A DNA stretch of 64,000 nt from Comamonas testosteroni (GCF_014076415.1 NZ_CP043568.1:2666001-2730000), one strand, 5' to 3'. Shown: positions 10,149-18,633, counted from the first letter of the stretch. The notes: generated from the sequence alone by a model not told the origin. Program-made: numbers and translations.

Positions 10149-10523
10149 TTAGTTGTCCTTGGCGAAATCGTTGTAGGCGGTCTCTTCCATCAGAGCTTCG
10201 AGCTCGCCCACATTGCTCATCTTGACCTTGAAGAACCAGCCAGCGGCCAGCGGGTCGCTGTTGGCCAGCGACGGGTCATCGCGCAGGGCTTCGTTGACTT
10301 CGACGATCTCGCCGGTCACGGGCATGTAGACATCGGCAGCGGCCTTGACGGACTCGACCACGCCAGCCACGTCGCCGGCCTGGAAGATGGAGCCCACGCC
10401 GGGAAGATCCACAAACACCACATCGCCCAGCGCATCCTGTGCGTGTACGGTGATGCCGACGATGGCGGCATTGGTGTCGGCGGCGTTGATCCACTCGTGT
10501 TCTTTGGAATACTTGATGCTCAT
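10149..10523 (-). CDS. gcvH: Glycine cleavage system H protein
   Basis: Lipoyl carrier of the glycine cleavage system, 124 aa, normal length. The lipoylation site is the Lys in GVVESVKAAADVYMPV (about residue 64), with KEHEWI near the N-terminus and GWFFKVKMSN near the C-terminus. GGAG lies seven bases before the ATG. It follows gcvT by about 120 nt in the same direction under the glycine riboswitch. Confidence 0.97.
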   Translation of the reverse strand: MSIKYSKEHEWINAADTNAAIVGITVHAQDALGDVVFVDLPGVGSIFQAGDVAGVVESVKAAADVYMPVTGEIVEVNEALRDDPSLANSDPLAAGWFFKVKMSNVGELEALMEETAYNDFAKDN

Positions 10524-10646
10524 GGAAAGCTCCAGATGGGGGGGATTCAGGGGAATCGGGTGTTGTTTGAGAAAGGTCCAGTGCGCACTTTAGCGGTGTT
10601 CTGGCTGCTGTTTGGCAAACTGGCCCGTCTCATGCGCGGAGGCAGA

Positions 10647-11783
10647 CTAGCCGCGGTGATAGCGGGTGGGAACGAATGGTGTGGCGACCACCTTCATGGG
10701 CACCGGCTTGCCGCGCACCACGGCGAAGATTTCCGTATCGATGGCGGCGTAGTCGGGCTTGACATAGGCCAGCGCCACGGGCTGGTTGAGCGTGGGACTG
10801 AGCAGGCCGCTGGTGATGTGGCCGATATGCTGTCCGTCCATGTTTTCCAGCACGGCGGGCTCGCGCACGGGAATGCGCTCCAGCGCGATCAAGCCCACGC
10901 GCTTGCGGCGCAGCGACTGAGGGTTCTGCAATTGCTCCAGCACGATGGCCGCACCGGGAAAGCCGCCCTCGCGCTCGCCGCCGCTGCGGCGCACCTTCTG
11001 CATGGCCCAGTTCAGCGAGGCTTCCACCGGGGTGGTGCTGGTGTCTATGTCGTTGCCGTACAGGCAAAGCCCGGCTTCAAGGCGCAGCGAGTTGCGCGCG
11101 CCCAGGCCGATAGGGGCCACCTCGGGCTGGGCCAGCACAGCTTCGGCAAAGGCTGTTGCCGCTTCGCCGGGAAGTGAGATTTCGAAACCGTCCTCGCCCG
11201 TATAGCCGCTGCGCGTGATGTAGAGCGCATGGCCCTGCCAGTCGAAGTGGTTGCCGGTCATGAAGACCAGTTGCGTCACTCCAGGAATCAGGCGCGAGAG
11301 GGCGGTGGCAGCTTGCGGGCCTTGCAGGGCCAGCAGGGCGCGATCGGGCAATGGGACGACCTCGCAGCAGCTACCGATGCGGTTCTGGATATGAGCGATA
11401 TCCGCCTCTTTGCAGGCACCGTTGACGATGAGGAACAGATCATCGCCGCGGTTGACGAACATCAGGTCGTCGAGAATTCCGCCTTGTTCATCGAGCAGCA
11501 GGCCGTAGCGCTGCTTGTGCAGGCCCAGGTCCATGACATCGACGGGCATCAGTGATTCGAGCGCGGCGGCGGCATCGGGGCCGCGCAATAGCAACTGGCC
11601 CATGTGCGAGACATCGAACAGGCCGGCAGCCTTGCGCGTGTGCAGATGCTCGGCCATCAGGCCTTGAGGGTATTGCACGGGCATTGAGTAGCCGGCAAAC
11701 GGCACCATGCGGGCACCCAGTTTCTGGTGCAGGGCAAACAGCGGTGTGGAACGCAGATCGGAAGAAGTGTCAGCAGCAGTCAC
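10647..11783 (-). CDS. gcvT: Aminomethyltransferase, T-protein of glycine cleavage
   Basis: Transfers the methylene group from lipoyl-GcvH to tetrahydrofolate and releases ammonia. 378 aa counting from GTG at 11783; TTG at 11789 is the other option. GGAG lies nine bases before the GTG but only three before the TTG. Family blocks: LFDVSHMGQLLLRGPDAA, ITRSGYTGEDGFEI and the C-terminal GLLSPTLNQPVALAYV. It is the first gene after the tandem glycine riboswitch, so the operon is probably switched on by glycine. Confidence 0.95.
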   Translation of the reverse strand: MTAADTSSDLRSTPLFALHQKLGARMVPFAGYSMPVQYPQGLMAEHLHTRKAAGLFDVSHMGQLLLRGPDAAAALESLMPVDVMDLGLHKQRYGLLLDEQGGILDDLMFVNRGDDLFLIVNGACKEADIAHIQNRIGSCCEVVPLPDRALLALQGPQAATALSRLIPGVTQLVFMTGNHFDWQGHALYITRSGYTGEDGFEISLPGEAATAFAEAVLAQPEVAPIGLGARNSLRLEAGLCLYGNDIDTSTTPVEASLNWAMQKVRRSGGEREGGFPGAAIVLEQLQNPQSLRRKRVGLIALERIPVREPAVLENMDGQHIGHITSGLLSPTLNQPVALAYVKPDYAAIDTEIFAVVRGKPVPMKVVATPFVPTRYHRG

Positions 11784-11849
11784 AGGCAAGCGCTCCGGTG
11801 GTCAAAACCAAATGAGTGGCCATGCATGACGGGGCCATGCTTGGCGGGC

Positions 11850-12097
11850 TTGCCCTGCTGTCCGCTTTACCTGAGAGATTCACTGCCTTTGTTTTCGCGG
11901 GCAGCTTGCTCCTTCGGTGGATGCTGGCACACATACGAAATGACGGCCTGCATCTCTCTCCAGCAAGGGACGCTGCAGGTTTGCACACCTGCAGCGCTTG
12001 TCAGTCCTTTTGCCTGAGCGTTTTGACTCCGGGTGGGGGTCTGCGCCTTCGGCGGTGCGGGGCAGCTTCAGCTGCAGGCACTCTCTCCTGACGCTGG
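11850..12097 (-). promoter_or_regulatory. Tandem glycine riboswitch upstream of gcvT
   Basis: Two glycine aptamers read on the minus strand. Aptamer 1 (about 12097-11998) has GGAGAGAG, the core CACCGCCGAAGG and AACGCTCAGGCAAAAGGAC. Aptamer 2 (about 11968-11850) has GGAGAGA, CCACCGAAGGAGCAA and CTCTCAGGTAAAGCGGACAGC. P1 pairings GTCAG/CTGAC and GCTG/CAGC close the two aptamers. In this family glycine binding turns gcv expression on. The linker between the aptamers holds an extra perfect hairpin (11971-11996). Confidence 0.93.
11971..11996 (-). other. Perfect 10-bp hairpin in the riboswitch linker
   Basis: Arms CGCTGCAGGT and ACCTGCAGCG around a six-base loop, lying between the two glycine aptamers, where a short unstructured linker is usual. 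Confidence 0.7.
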
Positions 12098-12188
12098 CGA
12101 TTCTAGCGGTGGGCAAGGGGCTTGCACCACCGAATCGTGCGGATTTTGGGGTTTTCGAGCACAGTTCGTCCGGATTGGGTCTGTGTAC

Positions 12189-12779
12189 TCACCGTGTCTC
12201 GGTATTCAAGGACGGAGATTCTGGGGATTCGATCTCCTGGCGCGGAAACACCAGTTGGTAGGGCTGCTCGAAGCAGGCAGTCACGGCCTGGCCCTGGCGC
12301 ATGCCGGGCTTGAATTTCCAGCGCTCGAGCGAGCGCATGATGGACTTCACGATGCGGGGATCGGTATCGGCGGGCTGATAGGCCACACGGCCGAGTTCGC
12401 CCTGAGCAGTGACCTCCAGGCGGAAGATCACCATGGTTTCCAGTCCTTGAGGAAACCAGCTGGCACTGATGATCGGCGTGGTGTGGCGGCGTGGCTGTGG
12501 TTGCCGATCGAGCTGGGCGACGGGTGTGCAATCTGCCTTGATCCATGCAGGCCATTCCATGCTCTGTGACCGCCTGTGCTGCGTGTCCAATGGCGGAGCC
12601 GGCGCAGGCTCCGGCCGCTCGGAAACCGTGCTCGCGGTGCCGGCGCCCGGAGGCAGCTTGGTCCGACTGCCATCGGAGAGGTGGGAGCAGGCACTGAGCA
12701 GCAAGGCGGTCAGTGACGCGGCGCAGGCTGCGCCAAGGTGTGAAATGCGCGAAATGTCCATGAGGGCATTGTCGGCCAT
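12189..12779 (-). CDS. Putative lipoprotein with TonB C-terminal-like domain
   Basis: 196 aa. The N-terminus has a lipobox LLLSAC at about residues 26-31, so it is probably a lipoprotein. A Pro-rich linker follows, then a C-terminal segment (about 100-190) with GLETMVIFRLEVTAQGELGRV and IMRSLERWKFKPG. This matches the TonB-C energy-transducer fold. No ExbB/ExbD genes are near, so a true TonB role is unsure. Start could be the internal MDISRISHLGA. Confidence 0.7.
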   Translation of the reverse strand: MADNALMDISRISHLGAACAASLTALLLSACSHLSDGSRTKLPPGAGTASTVSERPEPAPAPPLDTQHRRSQSMEWPAWIKADCTPVAQLDRQPQPRRHTTPIISASWFPQGLETMVIFRLEVTAQGELGRVAYQPADTDPRIVKSIMRSLERWKFKPGMRQGQAVTACFEQPYQLVFPRQEIESPESPSLNTETR

Positions 12780-12791
12780 GTCGGCAGCATT

Positions 12792-13970
12792 TCAGGGTTG
12801 CGCAGGGCGCAGGTCCAGTTCCTTGATATCGGCCTCGGCGCAGGCGCGCCACCAGGCCGAGCCCGCATGCGGAGCGCCCAGGTCCAGGCGCTCGCCCATC
12901 ATGGGCGTGGCGATCTCTATGCCGTGCTGCCTGCCCAGACTCATAATCTGCTCGAAGGGGTCCCACCAGGCATGCATGGCCAGGTTGAAAGTGCCGTTGT
13001 GTATGGGCAGCAGCCATTGGCCGCCGAGATCCCGGTGTGCCTGCACGGTCTGGGCCGGATGCATATGGACATAGGGCCAGTGGGCATCGTAGGCGCCGGT
13101 TTCCATCAGCGTGACATCGAAGGGGCCGAAGTGCCTGCCGATTTCGGCAAAACCGTCGAAGTAGCCGCCATCGCCGCTGAAGAAGACGCGCAGCGGCCTG
13201 TCGGCCCGGTGATCTTCTATGGTCCAGGATGCCCATAGCGTGCGGTTGCCGTCGCGCAGGCTGCGTCCCGAGAAATGCTGGGCCGGCGTGGCCGTGAAAC
13301 GCAGGCCGTCGAACTCGCTGCCTTGCCACCAGTCGTGCTGCACGATCTTGTCGGCCGGCACGCCCCAGGCTGCCAGTCTGTCTCCCACTCCCAAAGGGCA
13401 CAGAAAAACGCCTACCTTGGGCGCGAGCACGCGGATGGTGGCGCGGTCCAGATGATCGTAGTGGTCATGCGAGAGCAGCACGCCGCGCAAGGCAGGCAAC
13501 TTGTCCAGGGCGATCGGCGGGGCATGGAAGCGCTTGGGGCCGGCAAACGGCAGTGGGGAGGCTCGCTCGGAAAACACGGGGTCCGTCAGCCACCAGCCGC
13601 CGCGCAGCTTCATCAGCAAGGTCGAATGGCCCAGGCGATAGAGGCTGCGCTCGGGCGCGAGGTTCAGCTCGGCCGTGCTCAGTGGCAAAACGGGCAGTGC
13701 CTTGCCTGGCTGGGAATCGGCCGGCTTGTTGAATAAGAACTTCCATAGCGTCCCGGCATCGGGCTTGGGACTGTTGGCAGGACGTGGATACGTGTTGCGA
13801 AAGCGCCCGCCGGAATACTGGGGCGAGTCCTCGTAGTCGGAGATGGAGGTGGAGAGACTTGGTTTGCGAAACAAGATCAGGCGCCTTATTGAGACATTGG
13901 CCGCAGTTTGGGACGGTTTGCGGCGCTGCAAGAGCAGGATTGCAAGAGGCCGTATCGCCGGGACGGCCAT
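12792..13970 (-). CDS. Metallo-beta-lactamase-fold hydrolase (UlaG/NAPE-PLD-like)
   Basis: 392 aa from the ATG at 13970. The zinc motif LSHDHYDHLD is clear, and later metal ligands are seen in FSGDGGYFDGF and LLPIHNGTFNLAMHAW. The N-terminal RLGHSTLLMKLRGGWWLTDPVFSERASP block matches the branch that includes N-acyl-phosphatidylethanolamine phospholipase D and RomA-type proteins. The open frame continues upstream to 14258 but would overlap the divergent TPR gene, so the inner start is chosen. Substrate is unknown. Confidence 0.88.
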   Translation of the reverse strand: MAVPAIRPLAILLLQRRKPSQTAANVSIRRLILFRKPSLSTSISDYEDSPQYSGGRFRNTYPRPANSPKPDAGTLWKFLFNKPADSQPGKALPVLPLSTAELNLAPERSLYRLGHSTLLMKLRGGWWLTDPVFSERASPLPFAGPKRFHAPPIALDKLPALRGVLLSHDHYDHLDRATIRVLAPKVGVFLCPLGVGDRLAAWGVPADKIVQHDWWQGSEFDGLRFTATPAQHFSGRSLRDGNRTLWASWTIEDHRADRPLRVFFSGDGGYFDGFAEIGRHFGPFDVTLMETGAYDAHWPYVHMHPAQTVQAHRDLGGQWLLPIHNGTFNLAMHAWWDPFEQIMSLGRQHGIEIATPMMGERLDLGAPHAGSAWWRACAEADIKELDLRPAQP

Positions 13971-14024
13971 TCCAATGATCCGACGGGGTGAATGCGACAC
14001 TCGCTGTCTGAGGAGCAAATGCAC

Positions 14025-14372
14025 ATGAATCCCATGGTTCACAATCTGGAGAGCATGCTGGCGGCCGGCAAGGACGGTGCGCTGCTGCGCTATACCCTGG
14101 GCAAGGCCTATGCCGACGACGAGCAGATGGCCGTGGCGCGCGAGCATCTGCGCAAGGCCACGGCACTGGATGCCGAATACTCCGTCGCCTGGAAGCAGCT
14201 GGGCAAGGTGGAGCTGGCGCTGGGCGATGCGCAGGCGGCGCGAGCCGCCTGGCAGCAAGGGTTGAGCTGTGCCCTGGCCAGGGGCGATACCCAGGTCGTC
14301 AAGGAGTTGCAGGTTTTCCTGCGTCGCTTGACACCGGCATCAAAATCTGCGTTTGCAAGGGCAATACTTTGA
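14025..14372 (+). pseudogene. TPR-repeat protein with 3' end replaced by Rhs DNA
   Basis: Tetratricopeptide-type protein: LRYTLGKAYADDEQMAVAREHLRKATALDAEYSVAWKQLG gives about one and a half TPR units. Start at 14025 with AGGAG nine bases upstream. Backbone codons stop at about 14331. The last roughly 13 codons ([13 protein letters not shown]) come from reading the adjoining Rhs DNA out of its own frame, so the product is a chimera. The native C-terminus is lost. It may still fold, because the TPR part seems complete. Confidence 0.75.
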
Positions 14373-14466
14373 CCGGGAAACTGGATTACATTATAACCTG
14401 TTCAGGTATTATGACCCTGATATAGGACGGTTTACGCAGCAGGATCCGATTGGGTTGGCGGGGGGG
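14332..14466 (+). repeat. Rhs hinge repeat, copy 1 of 4 (135 bp)
   Basis: Conserved Rhs core end that precedes each variable toxin tip. Nearly identical copies lie at 16382-16516, 20439-20573 and 21493-21624. All begin CACCGGCATCAAAA and end in a G run. This copy marks the left edge of the foreign island. Confidence 0.9.
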
Positions 14467-14853
14467 AATTTGTATGCGTATGCACCGAATCCCCTTACTT
14501 GGATTGATCCGTTGGGGCTGAAATGCTGGAGTACAGCGAAGAAAGATTTCTGGAAAAATGAAGCGAAAACAAATCCCCATAAATATTCGCAGAAAAATCT
14601 AGAATTGATGAGTCAGGGTAACGCATCCTAAGATGCGGGTGCAGGTTTATAATAAAACAAAGGGATTATTGAGACAAAAGATATCCGAATGGAGATTCAC
14701 CACAAATATTTACCACAGCGTAGTGGTTCTCCTAAAGCGCATGAAGTTTGGAACCTTGAACCGACAACGCCGTGGGGCCATGCTTCGATGGATCCATATA
14801 GGCATACGGGTTATGACTTAATTAAGATTATAAAAGGGACCAACTCATGGTAA
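14332..14853 (+). pseudogene. Cassette A: Rhs hinge plus HNH-type nuclease toxin tip, three in-frame stops
   Basis: Begins abruptly with the Rhs hinge ([16 protein letters not shown], then [20 protein letters not shown] and WIDPLGL). The same frame then encodes [17 protein letters not shown], is cut by TAA at 14629, 14650 and 14653, and resumes as METHIHH-like nuclease sequence (MEIHHKYLPQRSG, VWNLEPTTPWGHASMDPYR). The His-His core and DPYR end suggest an HNH/His-Me-finger DNase tip. With three stops and no start it cannot make toxin. It ends in ATGGTAA, which overlaps the immunity start. Confidence 0.85.
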
Positions 14854-15278
14854 CGACTATTGATTTAAGAGAGTTCGTGAAAACAGATAGTTATATTAAC
14901 TTGCTCAACAAGGTTACTGTTGACCTTTCGTTGAACGTAAATCCTGAGATACCACCAAGCCAAGTATTTAATATTGAAGCTGGAATGGTCAATAAATCCG
15001 GGCTATCACTTGAAGATCTAGGTCTCCTATGCACAAGCGATAAAGACAAGCTTGTCAAGTTCGTGGGAATGACGTTAGCAGAAGTGAGTGATGATGAGGA
15101 TGATCAGGATAAAGACGAGGATGAACGAGACGAAGTTATAGAGGTTTTACCCTTTTATAATAGCTTTTTAGTTGGTTATTTAATCCGATATTACTTGTTA
15201 AAATATAAACCAGATCAACTTGATAATTACTTGAAGGCGCTGAGAATACCCAATCAAAAAAATTCTCGGCTGAGCTAA
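14847..15278 (+). CDS. Cassette A putative immunity protein
   Basis: 143 aa, AT-rich, acidic (a D/E run at about residues 80-95, SDDEDDQDKDEDERDE). No family recognised. Its ATG sits inside the last codons of the toxin tip (ATGGTAA), the tight coupling usual for Rhs toxin-immunity pairs. It is intact although its toxin has three stops. An acidic surface would fit binding a basic nuclease; this is inference. Confidence 0.75.
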   Translation: MVTTIDLREFVKTDSYINLLNKVTVDLSLNVNPEIPPSQVFNIEAGMVNKSGLSLEDLGLLCTSDKDKLVKFVGMTLAEVSDDEDDQDKDEDERDEVIEVLPFYNSFLVGYLIRYYLLKYKPDQLDNYLKALRIPNQKNSRLS

Positions 15279-15312
15279 GAGATATTTACCGTCGGTTGTA
15301 GTAAGGCGAACA

Positions 15313-15350
15313 TAAAAAACCGGAGGATCCTCGATCACTCCGGTTTTTTT
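15313..15350 (+). terminator. Terminator after cassette A immunity gene
   Basis: Stem AAAAAACCGGAG/CTCCGGTTTTTTT about 35 bases after the immunity stop. The A and T runs on both sides make it work in either direction, and it also ends the small opposite-strand gene remnant. Confidence 0.85.
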
Positions 15351-15370
15351 ATGCTTAATCCGCTGTTGCT

Positions 15371-15561
15371 CTATCGTGGCGCAAAGCCTGCCCAGGCCAA
15401 TGTTTTTTGCAGTTGGTAGATAGCATCCCGGATCAGATAGGCTTCTTCGTCATTCACTGCATAAGCCCGCATACCGATCCAGTCCACCTGCTTGACGAAC
15501 TGGGCCAGCGTCCAGGCTGATCGGGGGTGAGTTCCGGCTCGTTAATGATGATTGTCTGCAT
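15371..15561 (-). pseudogene. Small alternating gene, copy 1 (one-base frameshift)
   Basis: Homologue of the intact 63 aa gene at 22502-22693: starts MQTIIINEPELTPDQ, then one base is missing in the Asp-Gln-Ala codons. After correction it would read AWTLAQFVKQVDW and end YQLQKTLAWAGFAPR. Length is one base short of 64 codons. It is oriented against the toxin cassettes. The family was not securely recognised. Confidence 0.75.
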
Positions 15562-15722
15562 GCCTTCTTCCCCCTCCGATAATTAGCCCGCTGTGCTGTA
15601 CAGGATGTACGAATACCGCGAGCGCAGGGATGCGCAGGAGCGGCCGCCTGCACCATCAATCCATTGATAATCAGTGCCAGTTGTTGCTATGCCGCTTCCG
15701 ACAGGTGCGCTATTGCTGGAAG
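15371..15722. repeat. 352-bp direct repeat, left copy
   Basis: Contains the small minus-strand gene remnant plus about 160 bases with CCGATAATTAGCCCGCTGTG. Near-identical to 22502-22853 and of equal length. After each copy a different Rhs core fragment follows, so it marks a recombination joint. Confidence 0.85.
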
Positions 15723-16022
15723 CAAAACGGATGCGCTGGCCAGCAACGGCGTTACAGCCGTGTTCAGTTTGGACAAGTCATCGAGTATACGGATGCCAAG
15801 GGCGGCACCAGCCAGTTTACCTATAACATGCGTGGGCAATTGGTCAAGAGTACTGAGTGTTCTGCACAACCTACCCATTATCGTGATGATAAACGGCATT
15901 TCTTGGTGGAAGTGACCGACGCACAGGATGAAAGCCTGCAGTATGACTACGATAAGGCAGGCCGCCCTATCGAAGCCCGGGGGGCGAGGGGGGCGCACCC
16001 GGCTGGTGGCCTTGCGCAATGA
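15723..16022 (+). pseudogene. Rhs core fragment (YD repeats), out of frame at its end
   Basis: Reads QFGQVIEYTDAKGGTSQFTY and later HFLVEVTDAQDESLQYDYDKAGRP, typical Rhs beta-cage YD repeats. At about 15980-15996 two G6 runs shift the frame (the other frame gives GRTRLVALRNENGE), and near 16030 the sequence jumps to a later part of the core. No start or N-terminal domain exists here. Confidence 0.8.
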
Positions 16023-16032
16023 AAATGGCGAA

Positions 16033-16516
16033 TCAAACACTATCAGGGTATCCGTTATCAGTACAGTGCACCGCGTAACTACCCGGAGAACGAAGTTACC
16101 GTCCCCACTGTTACCTCAGAGACCCGGTTTATCTGGGAGGGGCTGCGATTGCTGGCGGAAGAGCGCGACGGGTGCCGATGGTCTACGTCTATGAAGACCA
16201 GGAGAGCTATGCGCCACTGGCCCGGATAGATGGCAGGGAAACAGCCCAAGTCTATTATTATCACTGCCAGCCCAATGGCCTGCCAGAAGCGCTGACTGAC
16301 GCCCAGGGCAACGAATACTGGCGGGGTACGTGCAACTCCTGGGGTAAAGCCAGCCTTGAAACGGGGGATGCCAACCTCCATCACCGGCATCAAAATCTGC
16401 GCTTGCAAGCGCAATACCTTGACCGGGAAACTGGATCACATTATAACCTGTTTAGGTATTATGACCCTGATATAAGACGGTTTACGCAGCAGGATCCGAT
16501 TGGGTTGGCGGGGGGG
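16033..16516 (+). repeat. 484-bp Rhs direct repeat, copy in cassette B
   Basis: Near-identical to 20102-20573, which is 12 bases shorter by one clean deletion near 16293-16304. Both copies carry the same one-base loss in the GACGGG-GTG stretch, so they descend from one already broken Rhs gene. Confidence 0.85.
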
Positions 16517-16902
16517 TGAACCTCTATGCGTATGCGCCGAATCCGCTGGGTTGGGTCGACCCGTTGGGTCTTAAATGCGTGGAAGTTAAGTTTAAAAAAT
16601 GGAAAAGAGGTGATGCAATTGACAAGCCTCTACCTGATGGAAGCACTCCGAGTTGGGATGTTGTAAGATCCCGATACTAGAAAAATAGACACGCTGCCAC
16701 GAAAGGTACTAATGAATTTAGTCCTAAGAATATGGAAAGAATGAATCGAGGTAGTGCTCCTCTCGATAAAAATGGAAATCCGATAGAATTGCATCATCAT
16801 AATCCACAGCGTAATGGTGGACCGGATGTAAACAATCCTATAAATCTTCGAGAAGTGACGCGAGAACAACATGCAGCACTTGACCCATATAGGTATTTAT
16901 AA
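16033..16902 (+). pseudogene. Cassette B: Rhs core end plus LHH-type HNH nuclease tip, broken
   Basis: Rhs core (YQYSAPRNYPENEVTVP, then WEGLRLLAEERDG) loses one G at 16170-16172, continues as VYVYEDQESYAPLARIDG and the hinge, and loses frame again at the G6 run 16511-16516. The tip frame starts GTG 16516 ([18 protein letters not shown]), has a TAG at 16678 that replaces an expected Trp, and ends IELHHHNPQRNGG, then NLREVTREQHAALDPYRYL. The LHH core suggests an HNH nuclease. Its stop TAA (16900-16902) overlaps the immunity ATG (16902). Confidence 0.85.
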
Positions 16903-17504
16903 TGGTAGAGAATATGAAACCTTTAGATATCATTTGTGGTTTTGTTCGAGGAGATATATCTCCTTCTGAATTTGAGTCGGCCTTATATAAGGATAAAGAG
17001 CTAGAGGAAAGTTTATCTAGAAATACACCTCTTCCTCCTTATGTAGGTGAAAATGAATTATATTATTTTTTGATTGAGAGAGATTACAAATCATTTGGAG
17101 AACTTTGGGATGTGCAGGAATTGCTAAGTCAGTTTTTAACTTGTCAGGGAATAAAAATAGAAAAAACACCAAAATATAAAGATATAGTTAAGCTGATTAT
17201 GAAAGTGCAGCCTAAATGGCTGGATATTCCAGGTGGCTACATTGAATATCTTGTTGGTTTGTCTGACCATAATGGAAATAAAGAGCTTGAAGAGTTTTTA
17301 AAAAAACAGATAAAAGATAATTTTAAGTCATTAAAAAAACCACCAAAATGGCTTCAATCACCAAATTGGCCAATTGAAAATAACCATCCATTGATTTTTG
17401 TGGGGCAAATTGATATATCTGAAATTCGGCATGACATTTCATATTTATATATATTCCTGAATGAAGAAAAAGAGTCTTACGTGACCATTGAACAATCAAT
17501 GTAA
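16902..17504 (+). CDS. Cassette B putative immunity protein
   Basis: 200 aa, intact, low GC. The N-terminal half (DIICGFVRGDISPSEFE, then LYYFLIERDYKSFGELWDVQ) is of a kind seen beside polymorphic toxins, but I cannot name the family. The C-terminus (PKWLQSPNWPIENNHPLIFV, GQIDI) looks like a DUF1963/YwqG-type segment. Start overlaps the toxin stop as TAATG. Reading frame preserved while the adjacent toxin is broken twice. Confidence 0.78.
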   Translation: MVENMKPLDIICGFVRGDISPSEFESALYKDKELEESLSRNTPLPPYVGENELYYFLIERDYKSFGELWDVQELLSQFLTCQGIKIEKTPKYKDIVKLIMKVQPKWLDIPGGYIEYLVGLSDHNGNKELEEFLKKQIKDNFKSLKKPPKWLQSPNWPIENNHPLIFVGQIDISEIRHDISYLYIFLNEEKESYVTIEQSM

Positions 17505-17522
17505 TTAGATGCTGTTAAATAA

Positions 17523-17939
17523 CTGGAAGCGAGCTTAACGCTCCTTCCTGCTTCGGCCTTTAGTGGAAATCGGGGCAGAAACAAAGCTGCACATGATATT
17601 AAACGGAATGGCTATAAAATCGTTGCTGAAGAAGTGACAATGAAAGTCAATGGTAAGAGAATTCGGGCTGACTTTGTGGCAATCGACTCAAAAGGGAATT
17701 ACCACATCTTTGAAGCTAAGCATGGCTCTGGCGGGTTGACGAAAAATCAGAAAGGGGCGGGAGTCTTTGATATGAGTAGCCCATCGAATACAACGCAAGG
17801 GATCGGCGGTGGAACAATTAAGCCATCAGCAGGGCAACAGGGGAAATTTGAGATTGCTACCGGAAATGCTGGTATTAATGAAAAAATAGGCTCTAGAGGT
17901 TCTGTGCATGATGGCACATTCCACGTCTTGAAATATTAA
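17523..17939 (+). pseudogene. Cassette C: 5'-truncated PD-(D/E)XK-like nuclease toxin tip
   Basis: Open from 17523 (after a TAA) to 17939, about 138 codons, without a start codon of its own except an internal GTG at 17634. It reads SGNRGRNKAAHDIKRNGYKI, then RIRADFVAID and IFEAKHGSGG. The D...ExK arrangement matches the PD-(D/E)XK nuclease fold. No Rhs hinge precedes it: the upstream part was deleted. The tip itself has no stops. A weak hairpin (GGAAGCGAG/CGCTCCTTCC, about 17524-17547) lies at its 5' edge. Confidence 0.78.
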
Positions 17940-17955
17940 AGAGGCCTATATTGAT

Positions 17956-18570
17956 ATGTCTATGGAATTACGGAAAATTTTTGAAAAAGAACTGCAAGAC
18001 TACTTGAAGGATACTTTTTCCTCTTTTAAAAATGTAAAAGTGATCAGAAATGAAATTGGTGTCAAGGTTGGTGACGCCATTGGAAGAATAGGGTTTAGGT
18101 TTTTAAACAATGCTCAAGGTTATAATCTTTCAATGAGCGTATCTTTGCCAGAGCTACGCAATTTTTACATGGAGATCTCACCGCCATACAGACCAAATGT
18201 GGCAACTGATTTTGAACTTGTCATGAATACTTCAATGGAAATTGGGTTTAAGTCATTCGCTCCCAATATGGGGGGAACTGTTGATTTACCTCGAAATGAA
18301 GTGGAGCGAAAAAAGGCTTGTGAATGGATAGCGGGAAAGGTTCAAGATATTTATTTTCCCCGATTAATGAATGTCATTGAGCTGAAGCCAGCCCTGATCG
18401 ACGATGTGCTAGCTCATCCTGATTACTACGCTTACCCGTTCTTAACGATTTTATACGTTATCAAAAAGAATAATATCCAGCTGGAAAGCTTGAATATGGA
18501 AGCCATTATGAGCAAAAGAATGATGGGAAATAAAGCGTTTGATAAAAATCTATTAGAGACGTTTTTATAA
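17956..18570 (+). CDS. Cassette C putative immunity protein
   Basis: 204 aa, intact, AT-rich, starting MSMELRKIFEKELQDYL 16 bases after the toxin stop and followed by a terminator. Family not recognised. It has mixed alpha/beta composition, no signal and no membrane segment. Position after a nuclease tip makes cytoplasmic immunity likely. Confidence 0.75.
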   Translation: MSMELRKIFEKELQDYLKDTFSSFKNVKVIRNEIGVKVGDAIGRIGFRFLNNAQGYNLSMSVSLPELRNFYMEISPPYRPNVATDFELVMNTSMEIGFKSFAPNMGGTVDLPRNEVERKKACEWIAGKVQDIYFPRLMNVIELKPALIDDVLAHPDYYAYPFLTILYVIKKNNIQLESLNMEAIMSKRMMGNKAFDKNLLETFL

Positions 18571-18582
18571 CCTAAATATATT

Positions 18583-18617
18583 AAAAAGCCGGAGTTTATC
18601 TTATCCCGGCTTTTTTA
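18583..18617 (+). terminator. Terminator after cassette C
   Basis: Stem AAAAAGCCGG/CCCGGCTTTTTT shortly after the immunity stop. The T run suits the plus strand and the A run suits the small opposite-strand gene. Confidence 0.85.
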
Positions 18618-18633
18618 TTTAATCTGTTGTTGT

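Noticed and set aside
12103..13401. 432-codon minus-strand frame overlapping the hydrolase and the TonB-C gene
   Set aside because: Arg/His/Ala-rich, no motif, different frame of the same strand; the two genes explain the region.
15605..15664. 19-codon frame MYEYRERRDAQERPPAPSIH found in both 352-bp repeats
   Set aside because: Conserved only because the repeats are near-identical; too short and without signal to call a gene.
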